From: Fodinisporobacter ferrooxydans
Lineage (GTDB): Bacteria > Bacillota > Bacilli > Tumebacillales > MYW30-H2
DNA length: 64,000 nt
Direction of reading: 5' to 3'
Assembly (NCBI RefSeq): GCF_022818495.1
Contig: NZ_CP089291.1
Location: 2,095,001 to 2,159,000 of the forward strand
A program made the position numbers and the translations under genes. Positions 1 through 13,445 of the stretch are shown here, one piece after another (the stretch's first letter is position 1; each line of letters begins with the position of its first letter). The notes below the pieces were generated by a model. That model had not been told where the DNA came from and did no database searches. It saw nothing but the letters and a program-made list of their open reading frames with translations.

Positions 1-2
1 AG

Positions 3-119
3 ATAGCCAAAAAAATTATCGAAAAAGGACTTGTAGAAACAAAAGGAAATCGCAGCAAAGTATGCAACAAACTCAATATAACACCTAGAATCTTACGATA
101 TATTTTAAATGAAAAGTAG
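3..119 (+). CDS. C-terminal end of a sigma-54-dependent-type activator (Fis-like HTH), partial
   Basis: The reading frame is open from the window edge to TAG and encodes 38 residues. They look like a Fis-type helix-turn-helix: a helix with ETKGNRSKVCNKLNITPR and then LRYILNEK, matching the pattern that ends NtrC/RocR-like enhancer-binding proteins. The AAA+ and sensory parts would lie before the window. The fragment alone cannot identify the regulated pathway. It could also be a Fis-type domain on another scaffold. Confidence 0.6.
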   Translation: MAKKIIEKGLVETKGNRSKVCNKLNITPRILRYILNEK

Positions 120-135
120 CATGAGTCACCCGCAT

Positions 136-1023
136 CTAGCTCACTTGTATTCCTAATTCGAATTGGTTGAATTCCTCAGAAATCTTTTCAGTGTTTAGCG
201 ATAACTCGAGTGCATGAAAATCAAGTTCCGATATTTGCGGGATTTCTGTTATGATTTCGGCTAATTGCCTGCTTAAAAAGGCCATTTCTTTGCCATCTAT
301 CAGCTTCTTTTTATATCGAAGAAACTGCTTGTCGAGATTTTCTATATTGTTGTAAATTCCGTGAATATTTTTGTGCGCTTTTATTAAAGGAATGGCCGCT
401 TTTTCTCCAACACCGGCAACTCCCGGAATATTATCGCTTTTATCTCCTAATAATGCTTTTACATCGATCCATTGAGGGGGCAGAATCCCATATTTCTCTT
501 GAAAGTGGTTGACTGTGAAGACAATATCATTTCGCCCGCTGCCCGCAATAATTTGCGAGACATTGTCGTCAAGCAATTGAAGTAAATCGCGGTCATTGCT
601 ATAAATGAAACATTTCTCATTCGTTTCAGTACTCCAACGCGATGCGATTGCGCCGATTATATCATCTGCTTCATATGTATCAATGGAAAGATGGAAAATC
701 CCGATGGCATCGAGTAATTTTTGAGAAGTCAGGAATTGTTCGATAAGCGGTTCAGGCAAGTCCGTCCTTGTGCCCTTATATAAATCGAATAGTTCTTTTC
801 TTTTCGTCTCGTTTCGTTTGACGTCCCAACATACTGCCATGTGCGATGGCGCGTACGTATGCAGCAAGGAAAAGATTTTTCGAAACATAACCGTTAAAGC
901 ATTGATATACAGGCCCGAATTGTTTCTTGGCAACTGGGAAACATCACGACCGTACGATGTGGCAAAATAACACCGGCTTAATAAATTAAAACCATCGATT
1001 AACAAAAGAGTTTTTTGCTTCAA
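136..1023 (-). CDS. 5'-3' exonuclease, PolA N-terminal domain type (YpcP-like)
   Basis: This 295-residue protein corresponds to the stand-alone 5'-3' exonuclease/flap nuclease domain of DNA polymerase I, which removes RNA primers and flaps. Acidic metal-binding motifs are visible: LLIDGFN (D10), EADD at 118-121 and NDRD at 143-146. The helix-hairpin-helix GDKSDNIPG follows at 193-201. No polymerase domain follows, so it is the free-standing paralogue common in Bacillota. The start is TTG, with an AGG-rich Shine-Dalgarno about 7 nt upstream. It ends close to the incoming convergent regulator gene. Confidence 0.9.
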   Translation of the reverse strand: MKQKTLLLIDGFNLLSRCYFATSYGRDVSQLPRNNSGLYINALTVMFRKIFSLLHTYAPSHMAVCWDVKRNETKRKELFDLYKGTRTDLPEPLIEQFLTSQKLLDAIGIFHLSIDTYEADDIIGAIASRWSTETNEKCFIYSNDRDLLQLLDDNVSQIIAGSGRNDIVFTVNHFQEKYGILPPQWIDVKALLGDKSDNIPGVAGVGEKAAIPLIKAHKNIHGIYNNIENLDKQFLRYKKKLIDGKEMAFLSRQLAEIITEIPQISELDFHALELSLNTEKISEEFNQFELGIQVS

Positions 1024-1090
1024 AAATAAACCTGCTTTCCTTTTCTAAAATAATTGATAGACAATAGAAATTTTACTTGTAAATCGATTG

Positions 1091-1143
1091 GAAAAAGAAG
1101 CGAATCCATACGCGAGAAGCATAACCGATCCGCTTGCTTTTTC
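1091..1143 (-). terminator. Terminator downstream of ytaF
   Basis: Read on the minus strand, an imperfect stem (GCAAGCGGATC pairing with GATTCGCTT) is flanked by complementary A and T runs and ends in a T-rich tail. It lies between ytaF and the exonuclease gene and should separate their transcription. Confidence 0.6.
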
Positions 1144-1239
1144 TTCAATGAATCATGATAGACGTCATTTCAATTGTCCGACATCGATCACATGATTCGC
1201 ATGGCGGTTGAAGGAAACGAGTCCGCAGCGGCTTTGAAC

Positions 1240-1896
1240 TCAGGACGTAAAAAGAATATGGATCCCGGTAATGAACAGGATAATACCACTAATCGCAGTA
1301 CTAAATTGCCCGATATTCAATGAACCGATCCGAATGTTTGCGACTTTGTTGCCGGCAGCCACACCCCACCAAATGGCCAGAAAGCTGAAAATTGCAGAAA
1401 CAATCGAGATGGCAAGTGGAGGCAACCCTAACATTCCTGCACCTAAGCCATTTGTTAAAGCGTTCATGGAGACAGCCACACCCAAGACGATTGATTCCAT
1501 AATGCTAATTTCTCCCGAATGGTCAAAATCCGCTTTTTCCGGTTCCTTTAAATAATCACTGGCAAAACTCAGTTTGCTTTTCTTCTTGCGCGGCTGTTTT
1601 GGTACAGCAGAATCTCGTTTCTTTGCCGAGAGTGTGATCATGATGATGCGTACACTGACAATAAATAAAAATACAGCTGCGACAATATTGGAAAACATTC
1701 CTGGAATCATTTTGGCTACGTATTTTCCGAAAAGAATTCCGATGACGCTAAAAAGGAACGCAATCACGGAAATAATCATGTTCGGAAGAAATCCGATCCG
1801 TATTTTACTGACTCCATACGATATGCCTACTCCAAAGTTATCGATACTCGACGAAAGAGCCAAGCCCAAGATCGTTAACCAAGTTGCAAACGCCAT
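1240..1896 (-). CDS. ytaF: YtaF-like sporulation membrane protein
   Basis: This 218-residue polytopic membrane protein has six predicted hydrophobic segments in two halves (about 1-85 and 135-218), separated by a charged cytoplasmic loop rich in Lys (KQPRKKKSKLS). Each half has the signature of the MntP/YtaF family: SSSIDNFGVGISYG near residue 15 and SMNALTNGLGAG near 145. YtaF proteins are expressed in sporulating Bacillota. Their relation to MntP manganese exporters is by homology only, and the transported ion is not shown here. GGAG lies 5 nt before the ATG. It is monocistronic, with its own terminator. Confidence 0.85.
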   Translation of the reverse strand: MAFATWLTILGLALSSSIDNFGVGISYGVSKIRIGFLPNMIISVIAFLFSVIGILFGKYVAKMIPGMFSNIVAAVFLFIVSVRIIMITLSAKKRDSAVPKQPRKKKSKLSFASDYLKEPEKADFDHSGEISIMESIVLGVAVSMNALTNGLGAGMLGLPPLAISIVSAIFSFLAIWWGVAAGNKVANIRIGSLNIGQFSTAISGIILFITGIHILFTS

Positions 1897-2002
1897 ATAT
1901 CTCCGCCACCCGTCCGACTTGTTTTAGGCATCGACCATTCAAAGACATATTGATAGTAATATGCAGATGAACGTATAGGTGTGTCGGAAGGCGGCAGGAC
2001 AG

Positions 2003-3229
2003 TTAAGCCTGTAACACTTGATTCAGGAAATCTTCGACTTCTTTGCGGGTTTTTCTGTTTTTGCTGATAAAACGACCTTTAATGGTTCCTTCCTGGAACA
2101 CGATAAAGCTTGGAATTCCCAAAATATCATACGTGTCGCATAATTCCGGGAATTGATCTCGATCCACTTTGAAAAATTGAAAGTGTTGTTCATATTCCTT
2201 GCTTATTTCATCGATGAATCCATCAAGATATCTGCAATCTGGGCACCAATCTGCCGAAAAAATCATGACAGAGGACTTTGCATTGCGAATTTCCGTGTAA
2301 AATTGTTCAAGACTTTGAATGGTTTGCATCGTTTGCCTCCTTAACATCTCGCGCACCAAATCGATAAATGCCCGCATGGCAGGTGAAAGCCATTTGTCTT
2401 TGTGCCAGGCAATTTGAGTCACGACAGATAGATCGTTGCCGCTCCAGTGAAGAGGAACTAACTTGCCTTGCTGAATTTCTGTTTGTACCGTAATCTCAGG
2501 CAACGCGGCAATGCCGATCCCGGTCATGATGCACTGCTTAATCGCTTCCACACTGGCGAACTCAAGTTTTGTATCCGGTTGAACATTTTCTTTTGTCAAA
2601 GATTGTTCAAACAGTTCCCGATAGCTGCACCCCACTTCTGTTACCAAAATGGATTGTCCGCTTAAATCCGTCGGCAACACATGCTTCGAACATGCCAAAG
2701 GGTGATCGGGAGCTGCCAATACAAACGTGTTTTCGATTCGCAGCAGCTCCACGTTTAAAGACTCCATGTGTACAGGTTTTTCTAATAAGAGTGTAACATC
2801 CAGTTCTCCTTTTGCAACCGCTCGTCTCAGATCGGGACATATTCCCGGATAAAAACGCAGTTGTACTTTTGGATAGCGTCTCCGAAATTCCCTGAGAATG
2901 GGCGGCAAGCGATATGTGAATAAACTTTCAGGTGCTCCAATCTGCAGCACGCCGGCAGGTTCTAAGCTGCCTGGAACGATTTGCAATGCTTCGTTTGCAA
3001 GCTGAAGCAATTGATCGGCATAATACACTAAACGTTCTCCAGCTTCCGTCAGTATAATCCGTTTGCCCAGTCGTTCAAACAACGGTGTATGAAATTCCTC
3101 CTCCAGCGCTTGTATTTGCGCTGTAATGCTGGATTGGGCATAGTTGAGGATTTCCGCGGCGCGCGTAAAACTGAGTTCTCTTGCGACCACTTGAAAGGTT
3201 TGTAATTGTTTCAATTCCAATTGAGACAC
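2003..3229 (-). CDS. LysR-family regulator joined in frame to a C-terminal thioredoxin
   Basis: Residues 1-60 are a LysR winged helix (LSFTRAAEILNYAQSSITAQ) and about 90-295 are a type-2 periplasmic-binding-like effector domain. From residue 301 the frame continues into a complete thioredoxin-like domain with the redox motif WCPDC (Cys329 and Cys332) and a cis-proline context GIPSF. LysR proteins normally stop near 295-300 residues, so the protein is about 108 residues too long. The junction carries a perfect AAGGAGG six bases before ATG301. The thioredoxin may therefore be made separately as well as fused. It could be a redox-sensing regulator, or two genes whose intervening stop codon has been lost. 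Confidence 0.85.
   Translation of the reverse strand: MSQLELKQLQTFQVVARELSFTRAAEILNYAQSSITAQIQALEEEFHTPLFERLGKRIILTEAGERLVYYADQLLQLANEALQIVPGSLEPAGVLQIGAPESLFTYRLPPILREFRRRYPKVQLRFYPGICPDLRRAVAKGELDVTLLLEKPVHMESLNVELLRIENTFVLAAPDHPLACSKHVLPTDLSGQSILVTEVGCSYRELFEQSLTKENVQPDTKLEFASVEAIKQCIMTGIGIAALPEITVQTEIQQGKLVPLHWSGNDLSVVTQIAWHKDKWLSPAMRAFIDLVREMLRRQTMQTIQSLEQFYTEIRNAKSSVMIFSADWCPDCRYLDGFIDEISKEYEQHFQFFKVDRDQFPELCDTYDILGIPSFIVFQEGTIKGRFISKNRKTRKEVEDFLNQVLQA
2327..2342 (-). promoter_or_regulatory. Internal Shine-Dalgarno and ATG for the thioredoxin domain
   Basis: On the minus strand AAGGAGG is followed by six bases and ATG, inside the open frame of the LysR gene. Initiation here would give a 108-residue thioredoxin ending at position 2003. 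The site is stronger than most ribosome binding sites in the window, so internal initiation is likely. Confidence 0.7.
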
Positions 3230-3443
3230 ACCCGCATTTCCATGAGAAATTCAGAGAGAATGGCTTAGTATGATTATAGATATAACAGAATGTATGGTAA
3301 ACAACTGAAATTACGATACGATAACAAGTATTTAGAGAAGTTTCCTAATTCTTTCACCAACGAACTCTTTCTATCTGCGAGATTTTGTTTTAATATAGAT
3401 AGGGCAGATTAATTGGATCATTTTTTAGAAAGGGGTCATTTCT

Positions 3444-3755
3444 ATGTCAACTTCACATGCAGAAACGATCAGTTACAATAAAACTGAGTTTGCAATTTTG
3501 GGATTGGTTTTGGTAATCGCACTTGTTGCAGCATTGGTGGCAGTATTGAATTATAACAACGAAGAAAACAATGTGGCGTTATCAGCGGTTCAAAAGCTTG
3601 CTGCAGAGCCTGTTCGCATTGATTATGTCGATGAACAGAATCATTACTATGTAACGGATAGCAAAACAATATGGAAAGAAACACTGGTTCAAGTAAACGG
3701 TCAATGGAAAGCGGAAAATATTCAACGTGTCGGTGATTTTAAAACAAAGAATTAA
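3444..3755 (+). CDS. Small single-pass membrane protein of unknown function
   Basis: The product has 103 residues: a short polar N-terminus, one hydrophobic helix (about 17-37, FAILGLVLVIALVAALVAVL) and an external or cytoplasmic tail of about 65 residues ending with KTKN. AAGGGG precedes the ATG by 7 nt. I do not recognise the family. The tail has an alternating pattern (RIDYVDEQNHYYVTDS, then VQVNGQWKAENI) suggesting a small beta-rich domain. It stands alone, with a terminator after it. Confidence 0.65.
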   Translation: MSTSHAETISYNKTEFAILGLVLVIALVAALVAVLNYNNEENNVALSAVQKLAAEPVRIDYVDEQNHYYVTDSKTIWKETLVQVNGQWKAENIQRVGDFKTKN

Positions 3756-3800
3756 TCCGACAATGTTGTATTGAAATATTTTTTCAGAATAGAGATAAAG

Positions 3801-3845
3801 AAAATATCCCATTCCCATTTTATGTGGATTGGGATATTTTTGTAT
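3801..3845 (+). terminator. Rho-independent terminator
   Basis: AAAATATCCCA pairs with TGGGATATTTT (11 bp) and is followed by T-rich sequence, 45 nt after the stop of the small membrane protein. Confidence 0.8.
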
Positions 3846-3926
3846 AATTTATTAAGCAAATTCAAAGAAATGTATATTAGAATGATTTGAAATATCATAA
3901 TGCAACTAAAGGCAGGTTGTTTTTTC

Positions 3927-4454
3927 GTGAAACTTTTACATCGTTTTGTTACAATAGGTGGATTTGTTTTAGGTTTACTATCCTTTGTCGCAACAATTGG
4001 CTTTTATAAATTTGCAGACGCGCAAAATCCGTTTTTGTATCCATTTCGGGGAATTAGCAACTTGTTTGGCGGTTTGAGTGTTGCCGTCGGGGTTGCTGCT
4101 GTTTCCATTTGGATTTTGCGTAAATTATATGTGGAAATCAAAAAAAGGAAAATTCCTGATTTTGAATTGACACGTGCCGCATTGCTGTTTTTACGCAAAC
4201 ACCATATATTACTCGGCTGGTTGACAATTGTAACGGCAGGTGCTCACGGGATTTATTATATGCTGCAGTACCCGAATCAAGCGTTTCGGATTTATACAGG
4301 GCTTGTTGCATGGATCCTCTTAGTGATATTGGCTGGACTGGGGGCATTCCTGAACTACAAGTTGAGAGACAAGCAAAAAAGCAAAACAACTCGTTTGTAT
4401 CACATAGTATTCGCTATTTTCTTTCTGGCCGGTATGGTCATTCATACATTATGA
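3927..4454 (+). CDS. Polytopic membrane protein, possible b-type cytochrome-like
   Basis: Four to five hydrophobic segments are visible. The second half has histidines placed like bis-histidyl haem-binding membrane proteins: RKHH before a helix, GAHG within the next region, LYHIVF, and a final VIHTL. These suggest a ferric-reductase or cytochrome b561-like fold, inferred from the pattern alone. GTG at 3927 has AGGCAGG about 10 nt upstream. An in-frame ATG at 3900 has no ribosome binding site, so the GTG start (175 residues) is preferred. The stop overlaps the ATG of the next small gene (ATGA), indicating translational coupling. Confidence 0.6.
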   Translation: MKLLHRFVTIGGFVLGLLSFVATIGFYKFADAQNPFLYPFRGISNLFGGLSVAVGVAAVSIWILRKLYVEIKKRKIPDFELTRAALLFLRKHHILLGWLTIVTAGAHGIYYMLQYPNQAFRIYTGLVAWILLVILAGLGAFLNYKLRDKQKSKTTRLYHIVFAIFFLAGMVIHTL

Positions 4455-4621
4455 GGTGGGAACAGGTGCCAAAACGCATATTTGTCATATCGATACTTAG
4501 CCTTCTGTTAATGGTCGGTGTCGTTGGAGGAACATTTGCATACAAATTGAAACATCCGTCCTCGATCAACCATGAACAGCGATTTCGTCCGTTTGAACGA
4601 GGGAAAAATACAGGAAAATAA
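4451..4621 (+). CDS. Small membrane protein coupled to the preceding gene
   Basis: This 56-residue product has one transmembrane helix (about 11-30, with SILSLLLMVGVVGGTFAY) followed by a basic tail of about 24 residues rich in Arg and Lys. Its ATG overlaps the upstream stop by four bases. A GTG five codons later, preceded by GAGGTGGGAACAG, is an alternative start. The coupling suggests a partner or subunit of the polytopic membrane protein. No family is recognised. Confidence 0.5.
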   Translation: MRWEQVPKRIFVISILSLLLMVGVVGGTFAYKLKHPSSINHEQRFRPFERGKNTGK

Positions 4622-4626
4622 TAGAA

Positions 4627-4686
4627 AAAATATGGCGGTCATTCTCGCCTGATCCACCAGCATAGCAAGATGCCCGCCAATATTTT
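4627..4686. terminator. Bidirectional terminator between convergent genes
   Basis: An A-rich run plus ATGGCGG pairs imperfectly with CCGCCAATATTTT. The element lies between the end of the small membrane gene and the end of the convergent cotD gene, with A and T runs on both sides. Confidence 0.5.
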
Positions 4687-4698
4687 GTAGGGGTTCAA

Positions 4699-5070
4699 TT
4701 AACAGCTTGGTTTTGGTTGCGGCGGATTGCAGCATTCAACTTTATGTTCGCATATCTGATCACTTTCGGAGTGAGGATATTCACAGTAATGTTCATAAAC
4801 ATTGTGATGTACTTTACGCATATGTGTTGGATACACATGTACGACCGGATATCTTGTCACTGTGTGTGTTTCGATATAACGTGTGGGATGAACCACACGG
4901 CGTACTGGTGCAATAGTTGCAGGAGCATATGGATAGTAGGGAAAGGCAGCAGCTTGTGGTGCGGGCATGGTTCCGTAAGGCATTGGCATCGCTGGCGCCG
5001 GAATACCGGGGATTGCTGCCGGATTTGTTGGTACTTGAACAATTTCTTGGCGGACTTGTTTTTGATTCAT
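4699..5070 (-). CDS. cotD: CotD-like spore coat protein
   Basis: The product has 123 residues. The N-terminal half is rich in Pro, Ala and Tyr (repeated PAPxMPMP and YPYAP). The C-terminal half has the CotD pattern of Tyr/His/Val repeats (VVHPTRY, YPVVHVYPTH, KVHHNVYEHYCEYPH) and ends Cys- and Pro-rich. CotD family proteins are assembled into the inner spore coat late in sporulation under mother-cell sigma factors. GGAGG lies before the ATG. Divergent low-complexity coat proteins are hard to assign exactly, but the His/Tyr motif block is characteristic. Confidence 0.85.
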   Translation of the reverse strand: MNQKQVRQEIVQVPTNPAAIPGIPAPAMPMPYGTMPAPQAAAFPYYPYAPATIAPVRRVVHPTRYIETHTVTRYPVVHVYPTHMRKVHHNVYEHYCEYPHSESDQICEHKVECCNPPQPKPSC

Positions 5071-5213
5071 GTGGTATAACCTCCTTCAATCGTCTACATT
5101 ACAGTATGAAAAACCATCCGCAAGCGCCGTAGTTATCTGTCTATTTTTCATGGATTAGGCGTCGGGGTATTCGATACATGTGCATCAAAAGAGCAATATA
5201 AAATTATTTTTTA

Positions 5214-5227
5214 TGTAAACGCTTACA
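5214..5227. promoter_or_regulatory. Candidate CcpA binding site (cre box)
   Basis: TGTAAACGCTTACA fits the cre consensus TGWAANCGNTNWCA with no mismatch. It lies about 140 bp before the Spo0E-like gene and about 145 bp upstream of cotD, so it could act on either. Confidence 0.6.
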
Positions 5228-5320
5228 CGCATGATTAGACAAGATTCGCTATTTACGAATGAACCCAAAAGTAGTTTAATAGACAATGTTGGTTTTTGGA
5301 TTGTTTTGTAAGCTTTTGGA

Positions 5321-5340
5321 GGAAAAGATCGATCTTTTCC
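5321..5340. repeat. Perfect 20-bp palindrome in the spo0E-like leader
   Basis: GGAAAAGATC followed by its exact reverse complement GATCTTTTCC. It lies 26 bp before the start codon region and would form a hairpin in the mRNA leader or bind a dimeric protein. Confidence 0.6.
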
Positions 5341-5365
5341 AAATATAATTGGGTTTGGGTGATTG

Positions 5366-5608
5366 ATGATGCAAATTTTGGAGTTGAATCCTTGTTATTT
5401 ACGTGTCAATATAAACAAGCTGAGTTTGCGAACACTGGAGTTTGTGATCGAGTACAAACGTGGCCAATTAAAAGATCTCGTGGCCAAATTCGGGAATTTT
5501 ACACATCCAAACGTTGTACGATTAAGCCAACAGATTGATGAATACATGGTACAATTGCAAAAAATAAAAATGAACCGCAATTTGACAGACAAAAAAATTC
5601 AACGATGA
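5366..5608 (+). CDS. Spo0E-like aspartyl-phosphate phosphatase
   Basis: This 80-residue, all-helical protein carries the Spo0E family signature: a first helix (LRTLEFVIEYKRGQLKDLV), the linker FTHPNVVR and the motif LSQQIDEY, which matches the S-Q-x-(L/I)-D core. Family members dephosphorylate Spo0A~P and delay sporulation. Three candidate starts occur in tandem (TTG, ATG, ATG), and the first ATG is used here. A terminator follows directly, and upstream lie a cre-like site and a palindrome. The family assignment is strong, but the specific target response regulator is inferred. Confidence 0.8.
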   Translation: MMQILELNPCYLRVNINKLSLRTLEFVIEYKRGQLKDLVAKFGNFTHPNVVRLSQQIDEYMVQLQKIKMNRNLTDKKIQR

Positions 5609-5612
5609 AAAT

Positions 5613-5648
5613 GAGGAGCTTCTTTATAGAAGAGCCTCTTTTTTTTTA
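5613..5648 (+). terminator. Rho-independent terminator
   Basis: GAGGAGCTTC pairs with GAAGAGCCTC around a short loop and is followed by a run of nine T, starting a few bases after the Spo0E-like stop codon. Confidence 0.8.
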
Positions 5649-5803
5649 TATAAGTGCGTTGTACTGCATTGCTGTGGTTACATTCCTTGAATGAGATCGG
5701 ATTTCTGGTAAAACCGTAAAATTTCTCTTAAAATCATGACAGCAGGGTATACTAGAGAAATCTTTATCAAATGGCATCAAATTGACAAGCAGGGGAGACT
5801 TCA

Positions 5804-6676
5804 ATGAAATTAGGGACACATAGCCAAACATTCCATGCAGATGATGTGTACGCAACCGTTTTTTTATTGCACGTATACAATGATGCAGAAATTGTTCGAT
5901 CAAGAGAAGAAGACGTGTTAAAGAGTTGTGATATCGTCTACGATGTAGGAAGAGGCAAGTACGATCATCATTCCCGCGACAAGATGTATCGGGAAAATGG
6001 AATTCCGTATGCAGCATCCGGGTTAATTTGGCGTGATTTTGGAAAACAAATTATCAAGAATGCCGGAATACAGGAAGCGGATGTCATTGAAACAATAGCA
6101 AGAGAAATTGATGAGGAAATGGTCCAACCTCTTGATGCCATCGACAATGGGATTGAGATAGAAAAAAGTTTGCCCATTCTCGATATCGCATCTGTCGTTC
6201 GATTGATGAATCCGGCATGGGATGCGGAGGACTCGGAAGATGAAGCGTTTCAAAAAGCAGTTTCAATTACAAATGTGATTTTTTCCGAGTATCTAAATAA
6301 AAAACTTGCTGGTTATCGGGCGGTTCCCATTGTCAAACGGGCGTTTGAAACTCGTGAAATGTCACAGTTGCTGGTACTTCCCAAGGGATGCCCGTGGGAA
6401 AAAACGCTGTTGCGTCTGGATCAAAAGAAAGAGGTTCTTTTTGTCATCACTCCACGAAAGAATGGGCAGTTTACCATTCAGTCTGTGCCGCCGCAATCAG
6501 GTTCGTTTGCCAAGCGAAAGCCATTTCCGGATGATTGGGGCGGACTGGAAGGAAAACAGTTAGAAAGTGTTACTGGAGTGCCGGGATCTGTTTTTTGCCA
6601 TACGGGATTATGGCTGGCCGTTGCTGCAAGTCTTGATGGAGCGATTCAACTTGCAAAGCTGGCCATCGATGCATGA
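5804..6676 (+). CDS. MYG1 family protein (DHH-type metal-dependent hydrolase fold)
   Basis: The 290 residues begin with the family hallmark THSQTFHADDV (His and Asp ligands) and continue with YDVGRGKYDHHSRD, the DHH-like motif near residue 50. IDNGIE near 110 and the C-terminal GCPWEK and FCHTGLWLAVA blocks are also typical. Eukaryotic MYG1 is a 3'-5' RNA exonuclease; the bacterial role is little known. The ATG is 9 nt after AGGGGAG. It is a single gene, convergent with dinB, and full length for the family. Confidence 0.85.
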   Translation: MKLGTHSQTFHADDVYATVFLLHVYNDAEIVRSREEDVLKSCDIVYDVGRGKYDHHSRDKMYRENGIPYAASGLIWRDFGKQIIKNAGIQEADVIETIAREIDEEMVQPLDAIDNGIEIEKSLPILDIASVVRLMNPAWDAEDSEDEAFQKAVSITNVIFSEYLNKKLAGYRAVPIVKRAFETREMSQLLVLPKGCPWEKTLLRLDQKKEVLFVITPRKNGQFTIQSVPPQSGSFAKRKPFPDDWGGLEGKQLESVTGVPGSVFCHTGLWLAVAASLDGAIQLAKLAIDA

Positions 6677-6692
6677 AACAGACAGAGCATCA

Positions 6693-7886
6693 TTATTCGT
6701 TCTGCCCCTCTTTCTGAATCAGACTCGCCCGAGTGAGTATATGCTCACCAAATCGGTCTTTGATCGCATCGACCGCTTTTGCCAACTCTTTTTTCTTGGT
6801 GGCTGCATGGATATCTTCAAACAGGCTTATTTGCTGAATGTCACTTATATGAGAAAATTGACTGACAGATACACCGATCAGGCGAATGGCTTTTGTTCCT
6901 GAGATTTCAAAATGATTCAGAAGTTGTTTTGCAGCTGCATACAATGTATGGTCATCTGCTGTGGGAAATGATAATGTATGACGTTTCGTGACCGTTTGAA
7001 AAGGGGCAAAACGTAATTTTAAAGTGATTGTTTTTCCCGCAAACTGTTTGCGACGCATGTTTCGCGCAATTGTAGTGACTTGTTCAAGCAAAGCGGATTC
7101 CAAAACGCGAATCGCTGTCACATCTGTTGCAAAAGTTGTTTCCTGACTAATGGATTTCACTTCACGAACCGCCTTAACAGGACGTTCGTCAATTCCATGT
7201 GACAATTGATAGATGTGGTCAGCAAGAGACCCAATCCTTTGTCGCATGGATTCTATGCTCATTCGTGCCACATCACCGATGGTTCGAAGGCCTAATCGTT
7301 GCAATTTTTCTTCGGTTTTCTTGCCAATTCCCCAAAAACGGCTGATTGGCAGCGGATGGAGGATACGTGTAAGATCCTCCGGTTTGATTTCGACTAGACC
7401 GTTTGGCTTTTTAAGATCCGATGCGAGCTTAGCCAGAAACTTGTTATAGGAGATTCCCACAGATGCACTTAGATACAATTCTCTTTGAATCGATTGCTTG
7501 ATTTGCAGAGCAATGGATCTGCTGCTGCCAAACAGTTTTTCGCATCCTGTTACATCAAGGAATGCCTCATCAATCGATAATGGTTCGATCACTGGAGAAT
7601 AACGCTCCAAAATGCGAAATAGCTGTTTTGATACAGCGACATATTTTTTGCGATCTACAGGAAGAAAGATTCCGTTAGGACAGAGGCGCTTCGCCTGAAC
7701 TGTCGGCATGGCAGAATGCACGCCAAATCTTCGTGCTTCATAAGAGCATGTTGCAACAACCCCCCGCTCCTTGATGGATCCTCCTACAATGACAGGTTTT
7801 CCACGCAATTCAGGGTGATCCCGTTGCTCAATCGAAGCAAAGAATGCGTCCATATCTAAATGAAGGATGGTTCGCAATGATTGCAT
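6693..7886 (-). CDS. dinB: DNA polymerase IV (Y-family, DinB)
   Basis: This 397-residue translesion polymerase shows the palm motif LHLDMDAFFAS at the N-terminus, YEARRFGVHSAM, and the second acidic motif SIDEAFLDVT near residue 105. The thumb helix-hairpin-helix (GIGKKTEEKLQRLG) and the little-finger domain follow. A longer in-frame extension of 28 residues exists, but the ATG used here has GGAGAG upstream and starts where family members start. The protein ends in a plain tail without an obvious QLxLF clamp-binding motif, although ISLFED near the C-terminus may serve. It is convergent with the MYG1 gene. Confidence 0.93.
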   Translation of the reverse strand: MQSLRTILHLDMDAFFASIEQRDHPELRGKPVIVGGSIKERGVVATCSYEARRFGVHSAMPTVQAKRLCPNGIFLPVDRKKYVAVSKQLFRILERYSPVIEPLSIDEAFLDVTGCEKLFGSSRSIALQIKQSIQRELYLSASVGISYNKFLAKLASDLKKPNGLVEIKPEDLTRILHPLPISRFWGIGKKTEEKLQRLGLRTIGDVARMSIESMRQRIGSLADHIYQLSHGIDERPVKAVREVKSISQETTFATDVTAIRVLESALLEQVTTIARNMRRKQFAGKTITLKLRFAPFQTVTKRHTLSFPTADDHTLYAAAKQLLNHFEISGTKAIRLIGVSVSQFSHISDIQQISLFEDIHAATKKKELAKAVDAIKDRFGEHILTRASLIQKEGQNE

Positions 7887-8440
7887 TGTTATACTCTCCG
7901 ATCCGAACGTATGTTTCTTTTTAGAATACCATAGTTTCCGTTTTGGAAATAGTCGTTGCTGCCGCAGCAATCAGCTTGACAGGCAATGTGCCGACTCTGC
8001 GGGAATTACTTGAATGATTATGCGTCAACATTGGCAATAGCAATTCTTATGTTTTTAGACTTGAATGTGGTTTTTCGTAATAGTATATGGAAGCATATGC
8101 GAGATTTATTTATATTGACTGATTATCAGTGAAATAATTTGTGTTATTTCAGATATGTGAATAATTTTGTTCTTAAATTGTATTTGTGAAGTATATATGG
8201 AACGTGATATGATAACACCTGTCGCCGCAATGGACGGTGAAAACAATCGACAGAATGCAAGTGATGAAATGCGAAAAATTACCTGTTGATTTGAAATTTC
8301 GAATATGATAAATTATAAAAACGTCACTGCTTTGGCTGTGTCGGAATGATTTAAGAAGTTCCTTGAAAACTAAACAAGTGCAGGGAGTTATATATGTAAC
8401 TCCTGTCATTAGTCAGCAATGATTCTGACAGGGTAAAAAC
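7887..8440 (+). other. Intergenic region and rrn leader
   Basis: There are no convincing genes in this 550-bp stretch. It is AT-rich and holds the rrn promoter and the 16S leader, including the TTCCTTGAAAACTAAACAAG segment that resembles the processing and antitermination leader of Bacillota rrn operons. Confidence 0.7.
8291..8319 (+). promoter_or_regulatory. rrn promoter candidate
   Basis: TTGAAA, 17 bp, TATAAA: a near-consensus sigma-A promoter about 120 bp before the mature 16S start. Confidence 0.7.
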
Positions 8441-13445
<5,005 letters not shown>

